Below, piece after piece: positions 57,201 to 64,000 of a stretch of DNA of 64,000 nt. The translations under genes and the position numbers were made by a program. Each line of letters opens with the position of its first letter. Position 1 is the first letter of the stretch. The DNA comes from Paracoccus aeridis (GTDB lineage Bacteria; Pseudomonadota; Alphaproteobacteria; Rhodobacterales; Rhodobacteraceae). The notes beneath the pieces are model-generated. The model made no database searches. It was not told the origin of the DNA and was given only the letters and a program-made list of their open reading frames with translations. Location: positions 49,154-113,153 of the forward strand of contig NZ_SELD02000044.1 of the NCBI RefSeq assembly GCF_004923205.2. Direction: 5' to 3'.

Positions 57201-58597
57201 GCTTCGACTACGACCTTTTCGTCATCGGCGGGGGATCGGGCGGCGTCCGCGCGGCCCGGATCGCGGCAAGCCAGCACGGTGCCCGCGTGGCGCTGGCCGA
57301 GGAAAGCCGGCTCGGCGGCACCTGCGTCATCCGGGGCTGCGTGCCCAAGAAGCTGATGATCTTCGCATCCGAGGCGCCCCACGCTATCGAGGAAGCGCGC
57401 GCCTATGGCTGGCAGGTCGAGGCGGGGCGGTTCGACTGGCCGGCGTTCCGCGCGAAGCTGCACGAGGAGTTGTCGCGGCTGGAAGGGATCTACCAGGGCG
57501 GGCTTGTCACCGCCGGGGTCGACATCCACCACCAGCGCGCCCGCATCCGCGACCCGCACACGGTCCAGCTTGCCGACGGCACGCTGAAGACCGCGGCCCA
57601 CATCCTGATCGCCGTGGGCGGCCGCCCGACGCGGCCCGGCATTCCGGGCGACGAGCTCGCGATGATCTCGGACGACCTGTTCGAGATGGACAGCCTGCCC
57701 GGCAGGGTGCTGGTCGTGGGCGGCGGCTTCATCGCCTGCGAGTTCGCGACGATCCTCAAGGGCCTGGGCTGCGACACGACGCTGACCCATCGCGGCGACC
57801 TCGTGCTGCGCGGCTTCGACAGGCAGGGGCGCGAGCTGGTGACGCACCAGCTGGAACAGATCGGCGTCACGATGCGGCTTGACGTGCAGCTGCAGCGGCT
57901 GGACCGCGACGGGGGCGGCGTCCGCGCGACCTTCGGGGACGGCACGTCCGAACGCTACGACGCGGTGATGCTTGCGACGGGGCGGCACCCCTATACCGGC
58001 GACCTCGGGGTTGAGAACGCGGGCGTCAGCCTGGGCAGGCGGGGCGAGATCGTGGTGGACAAATGGTCGCAGACCAGCGTGCCGTCGATCTTCGCCGTGG
58101 GCGACGTGACCGACCGCGTGAACCTGACGCCGGTGGCGATCCGCGAAGGCCACGCCTTCGCCGACACGATGTTCGGCAACCACCCCCGCCACGTCGATCA
58201 CGCGATCGTCGCCAGCGCCGTCTACACCCGCCCGCATGAACTCGCGAGCGTCGGCCTGACCGAGGAGGAGGCAGAGGAGAAGGGCGACATCGAGGTCTAT
58301 GCCGCCACCTTCCGACCCATGCGGTCGCTGTTCGCGGGATCGCAGCTGAAGGCGATGACCAAGCTCATCGTGTGCGAGCAAACCCGCAAGGTGCTGGGCT
58401 GCCACATCTTCGCCCCCGAGGCGGGCGAGATGATCCAGCTTGCCGCCGTGGCCATCGGCATGGGCGCCACCAAGGAGGACTTCGACCTGACCGTCGCGGT
58501 CCACCCGACGCTCGCCGAAGAGCTGGTGACGATGCGGATGCCGGTGCGGCGCGGCGGCCCGAGCCACCGCGCGGCCGCCGACGAGCAGGCGGCCTGA
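57197..58597 (+). CDS. gor: glutathione-disulfide reductase
   Basis: This FAD-dependent enzyme reduces glutathione disulfide with NADPH and has 466 residues. FAD loop: VIGGGSGGVRAARIAA; redox pair: GGTCVIRGCVPKK (Cys43, Cys48); NAD(P) loop: VLVVGGGFIACEFA; second FAD motif: IFAVGDVTDRVNLTPVAI; dimer-interface catalytic His: VAVHPTLAEE. ATG overlaps the rpiA stop, so the pentose-phosphate and glutathione genes are co-translated. Confidence 0.95.
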   Translation: MSFDYDLFVIGGGSGGVRAARIAASQHGARVALAEESRLGGTCVIRGCVPKKLMIFASEAPHAIEEARAYGWQVEAGRFDWPAFRAKLHEELSRLEGIYQGGLVTAGVDIHHQRARIRDPHTVQLADGTLKTAAHILIAVGGRPTRPGIPGDELAMISDDLFEMDSLPGRVLVVGGGFIACEFATILKGLGCDTTLTHRGDLVLRGFDRQGRELVTHQLEQIGVTMRLDVQLQRLDRDGGGVRATFGDGTSERYDAVMLATGRHPYTGDLGVENAGVSLGRRGEIVVDKWSQTSVPSIFAVGDVTDRVNLTPVAIREGHAFADTMFGNHPRHVDHAIVASAVYTRPHELASVGLTEEEAEEKGDIEVYAATFRPMRSLFAGSQLKAMTKLIVCEQTRKVLGCHIFAPEAGEMIQLAAVAIGMGATKEDFDLTVAVHPTLAEELVTMRMPVRRGGPSHRAAADEQAA

Positions 58598-58752
58598 CAA
58601 GGTCGTGGTCGGGGTGCGCGGTGTGGGCAGGCGGTCGGGTCGGGCGCGTCGTGAGGACGCGTGATCGCCGCGCGCCTTGACTTCGGGCGCCCGCGCACCA
58701 GTTACAGACCAGCAAGCAAGAACGAACATACAGTCAGGACAAGGCGGTAAGG

Positions 58753-60180
58753 ATGGCAAGTCAGGGACCCTGGGGCGGCGGAAGCGGGGACGACAAGGAC
58801 AGGGAAGCTGGCAACGCGGGCAACGGGCAGGGGAACGGCGGCGGCGATCGTGACCGCCCCAGGCACACGCCGCCGCGGCCCGTGTCACAGCCGTCGCCCC
58901 CGACCCAGCAGCCGCCGGCGCAGCCGCCCCGTCCCTGGGGCCAGCCCGGCCAGCCGAACGGCGCGCCCCGTCCCGGTCCCGGCCGTCCCGGCGCGCCCCG
59001 CGGCAACGAGATCGACAACCTCGTCCGCAAGGGCCAGGACCGGCTGCGCGTGCTGATGGGCGGGCGCGGCCCGAACGGCGGACCGGGGAACGGCCAGAAC
59101 GGCGGCCCGCGCCGCCCCGGCCTGTCCGGGCGTTCGATCAACCGTTCGACGTGGGGCATCTTCGGCCTGGGCGCCGCGGCGCTCTGGGTGCTCGGCAGCT
59201 TCTACACCGTCAACACCGAGGAACGCTCGGTCGAGCTGCTGTTCGGCAGCCCCTACCAGGTCGGCGAGCCAGGCCTGAACTTCGCGCCCTGGCCCTTCGT
59301 GACCTACCAGGTCGTCCCCGTCACGGGCGAGCGGGTGACCGAGATCGGGACCGGCCAGGATGCGATGGACACCGGGCTGATGCTGACCCGCGACCAGAAC
59401 ATCGTGGACATGGAATACCAGGTCGTGTGGAACGTCTCGGACCCCGAGAAATACCTGTTCAACCTCGCCGACCCCGAGGGCACGATCCGCGCCGTCGCGG
59501 AATCGGCCATGCGCGACATCGTCGCGCGCAGCGAGCTGTCGCCGATCCTGAACCGCGACCGCGGCACCATCGCCACCGACGCGGCCCAGCAGATCCAGCA
59601 GACGCTCGACATCTACCAGTCGGGGATCAGCGTGCTGCGCGTGAACCTCGACCGCGCCGACCCGCCGCAGGACGTGATCGACAGCTTCCGCGACGTGCAG
59701 GCGGCGCAGCAGGAACGCGACCGCCTGACCAAGGAAGCCGACGCCTACGCGAACCGGGTCCTTGCCGAGGCGCGGGGCCAGTCCGCCGCGCTGGTCGAGC
59801 AGGCCGAGGCCTATCGCGCCGAGGCGGTGAACACCGCGCAGGGCGAGGCCGCGCGGTTCAACTCCATCTACGAGGAATACGCCAAGGCGCCCGACGTCAC
59901 CCGCAAGCGGATGTACCTGGAGACGATGGAACGGGTGCTCGGCCGCGTGGACAAGGTGATCCTCGACCAGGGCGGCGAGGCGGGAGGGCAGGGCGTCGTG
60001 CCCTACCTGCCGCTTGACCAGCTGCGCCGGTCGGGCAGCGGGGCCGCGGCGGCGCAGCCCGCGCCGAACCTGACGGGCCGGCCCACGGCCACCGTGCCCG
60101 GCGCGGCAACCGGCGTGCCCGGCACGACCAACAGCGCGCCCGGCGCGACGACCAGCAACATCACCGGCGGGGGTAACTGA
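58753..60180 (+). CDS. hflK: HflK, subunit of the FtsH-regulating membrane complex
   Basis: This protein of 475 residues starts with a disordered Gly/Pro/Asn-rich cytoplasmic part (~130 residues). A single membrane helix (WGIFGLGAAALWVLGSFYTV) and an SPFH/band-7 domain follow (NTEERSVELLFG, GLNFAPWPFV, LTRDQNIVDMEYQVVWNV). The coiled-coil region has RDVQAAQQERDRLTKEADAY and ends in an Ala/Thr/Gly-rich tail. With HflC it surrounds the FtsH protease. The stop overlaps hflC (TGATG). 155 bases upstream hold only weak promoter-like elements. Confidence 0.95.
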   Translation: MASQGPWGGGSGDDKDREAGNAGNGQGNGGGDRDRPRHTPPRPVSQPSPPTQQPPAQPPRPWGQPGQPNGAPRPGPGRPGAPRGNEIDNLVRKGQDRLRVLMGGRGPNGGPGNGQNGGPRRPGLSGRSINRSTWGIFGLGAAALWVLGSFYTVNTEERSVELLFGSPYQVGEPGLNFAPWPFVTYQVVPVTGERVTEIGTGQDAMDTGLMLTRDQNIVDMEYQVVWNVSDPEKYLFNLADPEGTIRAVAESAMRDIVARSELSPILNRDRGTIATDAAQQIQQTLDIYQSGISVLRVNLDRADPPQDVIDSFRDVQAAQQERDRLTKEADAYANRVLAEARGQSAALVEQAEAYRAEAVNTAQGEAARFNSIYEEYAKAPDVTRKRMYLETMERVLGRVDKVILDQGGEAGGQGVVPYLPLDQLRRSGSGAAAAQPAPNLTGRPTATVPGAATGVPGTTNSAPGATTSNITGGGN

Positions 60181-61283
60181 TGACGCGCGTTCTTTCCATG
60201 CTGGCGCTGCCGGCGGTGATCCTTGTCGCGATCCTGGTGACGGCGTCGGTCTATATCGTGGACGTGCGTGAAAAGGCGCTGGTGACGCGCTTCGGCGAGG
60301 TGATCCTCGTCCGCGAGGAGCCGGGCCTTGGCCTCAAGATGCCGATCATCGACCAGGTCGTGACCTACGACGCCCGGATCCTCGGGCTCCAGACCGACCC
60401 GATGGAGATCACGCCGCTCGACGACCGCCGGCTGGTGGTCGACGCGTTCGCGCGCTGGCAGATCGTGGACGTCGTGCAGTTCCGCCGCGCGGTCGGCAGG
60501 GGCGGCATCGACCAGGCGCAGAGCCGGCTTGAAGGGATCCTCACGAACGCGATCCGCGCCGTGCTGGGCGCGGTCCCGTCCACGACGGTCCTGTCCGAAG
60601 ACCGGACGCCGCTGATGAACCGCATCCGCGACCTTGCCCGCGAAGAGGCGAAGTCGCTGGGCGTCAACATCATCGACGTGCGGCTGACCCGGACCGACCT
60701 GCCCGAGCAGAACCTGAACGCGACCTACGCCCGGATGCGTGCGGAACGCGAACGCGAGGCCGCTGACGAACGCGCGCGCGGCGGCGAGGCGGCGCAGCGG
60801 ATCCGCGCTACCGCCGACCGCACGGTGGTCGAGCTGACCTCGCAGGCGCGCGCCCAGGCCGAGGTCGTCCGCGGCGAGGCCGACGCGCAGCGGAACGCGA
60901 TCTACGCCGACGCCTTCGGGCGCGATACCGAGTTCTTTTCGTTCACGCGGTCGATGCAGGCTTATGACCGGGCGCTGCAGTCGGCGAACAGCTCGATCGT
61001 GCTGCGCCCCGACGGAGAGTTCTTCAGCTACCTCAACGACGCCGCGCCGGCCGGGGCGCCTGCCGGTCCGACTGCGGGTGCGGCGGCGGGGGCGGGCGCC
61101 GACCCGGCCGCGCCGGGCACCCCGGAAGCGGCGGCGCCACGGCCGGCCGCCGCGCCGGAAGCCGCCGCTGCGGCGGCCGCGTCGCCGCAGCCGGACAGCG
61201 TGACCGCATCCGACGCGGCACCGGCTGCGGCCGTTCCGCAACCCGACCTGCAGACCGTCCCGCTGCAGCTGCCGCCCGCCTGA
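60180..61283 (+). CDS. hflC: HflC, subunit of the FtsH-regulating membrane complex
   Basis: This protein of 367 residues has an N-terminal membrane helix (MLALPAVILVAILVTASVYI), the SPFH domain (VDVREKALVTRFGEVI, LDDRRLVVDAFARWQIVD, SLGVNIIDVRLTRTDLPEQN) and a coiled coil (MRAEREREAADERARGGE). After the usual end (DGEFFSYLND) comes a ~70-residue Ala/Pro-rich tail not seen in E. coli HflC. It faces the periplasm. Terminator follows at 61337. Confidence 0.95.
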   Translation: MTRVLSMLALPAVILVAILVTASVYIVDVREKALVTRFGEVILVREEPGLGLKMPIIDQVVTYDARILGLQTDPMEITPLDDRRLVVDAFARWQIVDVVQFRRAVGRGGIDQAQSRLEGILTNAIRAVLGAVPSTTVLSEDRTPLMNRIRDLAREEAKSLGVNIIDVRLTRTDLPEQNLNATYARMRAEREREAADERARGGEAAQRIRATADRTVVELTSQARAQAEVVRGEADAQRNAIYADAFGRDTEFFSFTRSMQAYDRALQSANSSIVLRPDGEFFSYLNDAAPAGAPAGPTAGAAAGAGADPAAPGTPEAAAPRPAAAPEAAAAAAASPQPDSVTASDAAPAAAVPQPDLQTVPLQLPPA

Positions 61284-61336
61284 TGGCGACCGGCGGTGCG
61301 CCCGAACGAGCGCGCCGGACAAAATCGACCACGGAG

Positions 61337-61360
61337 AAGGGACCCGGGCGGTCCCTTTTT
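61337..61360 (+). terminator. Rho-independent terminator of hflKC
   Basis: Stem AAGGGACC/GGTCCCTT (61337-61344, 61350-61357) with a CGGGC loop and a TTTTT run at 61356-61360. Confidence 0.88.
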
Positions 61361-61494
61361 CGTTACCTGACACCGGCCCGGCCACACGCATTCACAAGGT
61401 TGCGCGGTCCGCTGGTCAACCGCCTGCGGCGGGCTATCTTCACGCCGACGGGTTCAACGGCCGCACCGACGCGGCACCTGTCTTGGAGAACCGA

Positions 61495-63126
61495 ATGAAA
61501 AGCCTAACGAACCGCTTCCGGCTGACCGCTTCGGCACTTGCAGTTTCCCTGGCGCTCGGACCGATGGCGATGGCCCAGCAGGCTGCGCCCGCGCCCGGCG
61601 ACACCGATCCGCCCCGCGCCGAATCCGGCCAGCCCGTCACTCCGCCCCAGACCACCATCACCCCGGACGCGCCCCGGACCGGCGAAATCCCCGAGGCCGC
61701 GAACGAGAACCAGCCGCTGAACGCGCCGGTGACGCTTCCGCCCGGCAACGTGATGCCGCAGAGCTTCGCCGACCTCGTGACGCAGGTCAGCCCCGCCGTC
61801 GTCAACATCACCACCACCGCCGTTGTGTCGCGTCCCACGCAGGGCGGTCCCGCCTTCCCGGAAGGCAGCCCGTTCGGTGACCTGTTCCGCGACTTCGGCT
61901 TTCCCGGGCAGGGACCGGGGCAGTCGCCCTTCGGCGCGCCCCGCGAGCAGCGCTCGACGGCGCTGGGGTCGGGATTCGTGGTGTCGTCGGACGGGCTGAT
62001 CGTCACGAACAACCACGTCATCGACGGCGCGGACGAGATCGAGGTGGAGTTCTATTCGGGCGGACGGCTGGCTGCGAAGGTGATCGGCACCGACGAGAAC
62101 ACCGACATCGCCGTGCTCAAGGTCGAGGCTCCGAAGCCGCTGCCCTTCGTGGCCTTCGGCAACAGCGATGACGCGCGGGTGGGTGACTGGGTGCTGGCGC
62201 TCGGCAACCCGCTGGGGCAGGGCTTTTCCGCGACCACCGGCATCGTCTCGGCGAAAAGCCGGGCGCTGACCGGGGCCTATGACGACTTCATCCAGACCGA
62301 CGCCGCGATCAACCGCGGCAACTCGGGCGGGCCGCTGTTCAACCTGCAGGGCGAGGTCATCGGCGTGAACACCGCGATCCTGTCGCCCACCGGCGGGTCG
62401 ATCGGGATCGGGTTCTCGATGGCGTCAAACGTCGTCGGCGACGTGGTCCGGCAGCTGGAGGAGTTCGGCGAGACCCGCCGCGGCTGGCTGGGCGTGATGA
62501 TCCAGGATCTCAGCCCCGAGATCGCCGAATCGCTTGGCCGCGACAACGAGACCGGCGCGCTCGTGACCGACGTGCCCGCGGGCCCGGCGCTCGACGGCGG
62601 GATCGAGCCCGGGGACGTCATCATCCGGTTCGAGGGCCAGGAGGTCGCGGATTCCCGCGACCTGACGCGCCGCGTGGCGAACGCCCCCGTGGGCGAGGCC
62701 GTGACCCTGACCGTCCTGCGCGACGGCGCGGAACAGGACCTCGAGGTGACGCTGGGCCGGCGCGAGACGGCGGAAGCCGGTGCAAGCGGCTCGAACCAGC
62801 GCGGCGGCGAGGCCTCGCCGGAAAACGTGCTGGGCTTGAGCGTGACGCCCCTGACGCCCGAGATCGGGTCGCAGTTGGACACGCCCGAGGGGACCACGGG
62901 GCTGGTCATCCAGTCCGTCGATCCGTCGAGCGCGGCGGCCGAGCGCGGGCTGAACCCGGGCGACGTCATCACCGAGGCGGGCCAGCAGCCGGTGCAGACC
63001 CTGGCCGACCTGGAGGCACGGATCGACGAGGCGAGGGAAGCGGGCCGCAACTCCGTCCTGCTGCTGATCCGCCGCGGCGGCGACCCGCGCTTCGTGGCGC
63101 TGCCGATCGGAAACGGGTCGGAGTGA
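61495..63126 (+). CDS. degP: Do/DegP-type periplasmic serine protease
   Basis: This is an HtrA-family protease and chaperone of 543 residues. It has a signal peptide (LTASALAVSLALGPMAMAQ) and a Pro-rich linker. The trypsin-like domain carries His174 (NNHVIDGAD), Asp204 (ENTDIAVLK) and Ser277 (GNSGGPLFN). Two PDZ domains follow (RGWLGVMIQDLSPEIAESLG; VLGLSVTPLTPEIGSQL with GLNPGDVI). TTGGAGAAC lies just upstream of the ATG. It sits downstream of hflKC but after a terminator, so it has its own promoter. Role: envelope protein quality control. Confidence 0.94.
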   Translation: MKSLTNRFRLTASALAVSLALGPMAMAQQAAPAPGDTDPPRAESGQPVTPPQTTITPDAPRTGEIPEAANENQPLNAPVTLPPGNVMPQSFADLVTQVSPAVVNITTTAVVSRPTQGGPAFPEGSPFGDLFRDFGFPGQGPGQSPFGAPREQRSTALGSGFVVSSDGLIVTNNHVIDGADEIEVEFYSGGRLAAKVIGTDENTDIAVLKVEAPKPLPFVAFGNSDDARVGDWVLALGNPLGQGFSATTGIVSAKSRALTGAYDDFIQTDAAINRGNSGGPLFNLQGEVIGVNTAILSPTGGSIGIGFSMASNVVGDVVRQLEEFGETRRGWLGVMIQDLSPEIAESLGRDNETGALVTDVPAGPALDGGIEPGDVIIRFEGQEVADSRDLTRRVANAPVGEAVTLTVLRDGAEQDLEVTLGRRETAEAGASGSNQRGGEASPENVLGLSVTPLTPEIGSQLDTPEGTTGLVIQSVDPSSAAAERGLNPGDVITEAGQQPVQTLADLEARIDEAREAGRNSVLLLIRRGGDPRFVALPIGNGSE

Positions 63127-63155
63127 CCCTGCGCCATCCGGCGGCTTGAACGAAG

Positions 63156-63183
63156 AAAGGGGGCCGGTCGGCCCCCTTTCCGT
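63156..63183. terminator. bidirectional terminator between degP and the ialB-like gene
   Basis: A 10-bp perfect stem AAAGGGGGCC/GGCCCCCTTT with a GGTC loop; short T runs follow on both strands (TTTCC on plus, TTTCTTC on minus). Confidence 0.8.
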
Positions 63184-63205
63184 GTCTGCGCGACCAGCTT
63201 CTCGA

Positions 63206-64000
63206 TCAGTTCGCCGGGGCGGGCGCCGGGGCTGGGGCAGCGTCAGCCGCGGAGGCTGCAGGGGCGGCAGCGCCGGCGGCAGGCGCGGGGGCGGCCGCCT
63301 GCGCCGCGGTCACGGCGTCGAAGCCGGCGGTGAAGCCCTTCAGCGACATGTTGACCTTGACCGAGTTCTCGGCCGGGTTGGCCCCGAACGGCACCAGCGT
63401 CACCACCGCCGACGAGCCGCGCTTCAGCCCGTCAAGCTCGCCCTGGCTGATCCCGATGCGGGAAATGCAGCCGATCGGGGCGCACACCATGAACGGGTAC
63501 TTCGCCGCCTTGCCGCCGTCGATCTGCAGGCCCAGCCCGGTGCTGAGGTCGGTTTCCAGCGGCGCCACGAAGTTCATGATCGCGACCGCCTCGCCGGTGT
63601 AGGGGATGACGGAAATCTCGGCCACGGCCGATCCCTGGTCGTCCTTCATCAGCTGGTAAAGCTCGCACGGGTCGTTGCCGTCGGGCGTCTTCATGCAGCG
63701 CACGGTCCAGTCGGTATGGGTGGACTTGCTGTAGAAGGTTCCGGCCGGCGGCTCGCCCGCGGGCGCGGCGGCGGCGCTGTCGGGGGCACCTGCGGCGGGT
63801 GCAGCCTCCGTGGCCGGGGCGATGGTGCCGGTGCCATCCGTCGCGGCGGGAGTCGGCGCAGGAGCGGTTTCTGCCGGAGCGGCGTCGGCCGGAGCGGTGT
63901 CAGCCGGGGCGGCGTCGGCCGCAGGGGCGTCGGCGGGGGACGCGTCGGCCGGGGCGGGCGCCGCGGGCGCGGCGGCGTCGGGGGCGGGCGCGTCGGGTGC
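63206..64000 (-). CDS. invasion-associated locus B (IalB) family protein, 5' end outside window
   Basis: At least 264 residues are in frame; the start lies beyond base 64000. From the right edge inwards there is a long Ala/Pro/Asp-rich stretch (APADTAPADAAPAET units). The IalB domain follows: AGTFYSKSTHTDWTVRCMKTPDG, DPCELYQLMKDDQG, VAEISVIPYTGEAVAIMNFVAPL, PFMVCAPIGCISRIGIS. It ends in another Ala/Pro tail. The Cys pairs (CMK...DPCE and CAPIGC) are typical. IalB-like proteins are exported; here the role is unknown and a link to invasion should not be assumed. Confidence 0.85.
   Translation of the reverse strand, partial: APDAPAPDAAAPAAPAPADASPADAPAADAAPADTAPADAAPAETAPAPTPAATDGTGTIAPATEAAPAAGAPDSAAAAPAGEPPAGTFYSKSTHTDWTVRCMKTPDGNDPCELYQLMKDDQGSAVAEISVIPYTGEAVAIMNFVAPLETDLSTGLGLQIDGGKAAKYPFMVCAPIGCISRIGISQGELDGLKRGSSAVVTLVPFGANPAENSVKVNMSLKGFTAGFDAVTAAQAAAPAPAAGAAAPAASAADAAPAPAPAPAN

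Noticed and set aside
63206..64000. A virulence role from the IalB name
   Set aside because: The family is widespread in free-living bacteria; nothing else in the window points to host invasion.

Overview
The window reads as a chromosomal segment of a GC-rich alphaproteobacterium of the Rhodobacteraceae/Paracoccaceae type. The grounds are the fused ispDF gene, a Roseobacter-group style propionyl-CoA carboxylase locus interleaved with small lipoprotein genes, a DUF6497-like protein, an IalB-family protein, a CtrA-type box and the extreme third-position GC. No rRNA, tRNA, CRISPR array, intact insertion sequence or phage block was seen. The first gene (modA) and the last gene (ialB-like) run off the window.

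Layout. 1-2.5 kb: molybdate importer modABC. 2.5-12.5 kb: propionate/methylmalonate block with scpA (mutase), pccA and pccB. Between them lie two DUF4174 genes, a membrane protein, three small lipoproteins, an acidic unknown protein and a DUF6497-like protein; a 21-codon reading frame with its own promoter sits between scpA and pccA. 12.6-16.5 kb: alr, phoH, ybeY and corC, the last three a tight RNA/envelope cluster. 16.5-20.4 kb (minus): a GNAT gene, DUF72, an ABM monooxygenase, guaA and a ThiE-like gene. 20.5-22.9 kb: an orphan right-handed beta-helix protein preceded by a full CtrA-type site. 23-27 kb: acs and an MHS-type transporter, closed by a strong terminator. 27-30 kb (minus): a secreted Pro-rich protein, a fatty-acid-hydroxylase-like membrane protein, a DjlA-like protein and a GNAT gene. 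30-34 kb: ppk-ppx (polyphosphate). 34-38 kb (minus): a phosphatase, a decayed groEL fragment, a secreted unknown and groESL with CIRCE. 38-41.3 kb: a TraB/GumN protein, an NTF2-like protein, a DHH pyrophosphatase and a HAD hydrolase.

41.3-51.5 kb is the accessory part. It holds a MocR-LysE divergon of visibly lower GC. Next comes an ECF sigma/anti-sigma module with a DUF305 protein, a beta-propeller, a Tat-type DJ-1/PfpI protein and an AcfC-type binding protein. The last pair is a GlxA-type regulator divergent from an MFS exporter. Three copies of one promoter pattern (GGAATAA, 14-15 bases, CGTC) sit before the PfpI, DUF305 and AcfC genes; two of them are back to back and form a palindrome. 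This defines a probable local ECF regulon. Two genes of the module carry single-base frameshifts in G runs.

51.5-64 kb is again core: ribF, ycgN-like, ltaE; cinA/pgpA/ispDF on the minus strand; rpiA-gor; hflK-hflC; a DegP-type protease; and an ialB-like gene. Several short tandem repeats (11, 15 and 23 bp units) occur in or beside core genes (alr, corC, ispDF/rpiA).

In metabolic terms the window joins C3 and C2 acid activation (acs, pcc, scpA), molybdate uptake, polyphosphate turnover and envelope protein quality control (hflKC, degP, groESL). All family assignments come from motif recognition by eye; no database search was run.
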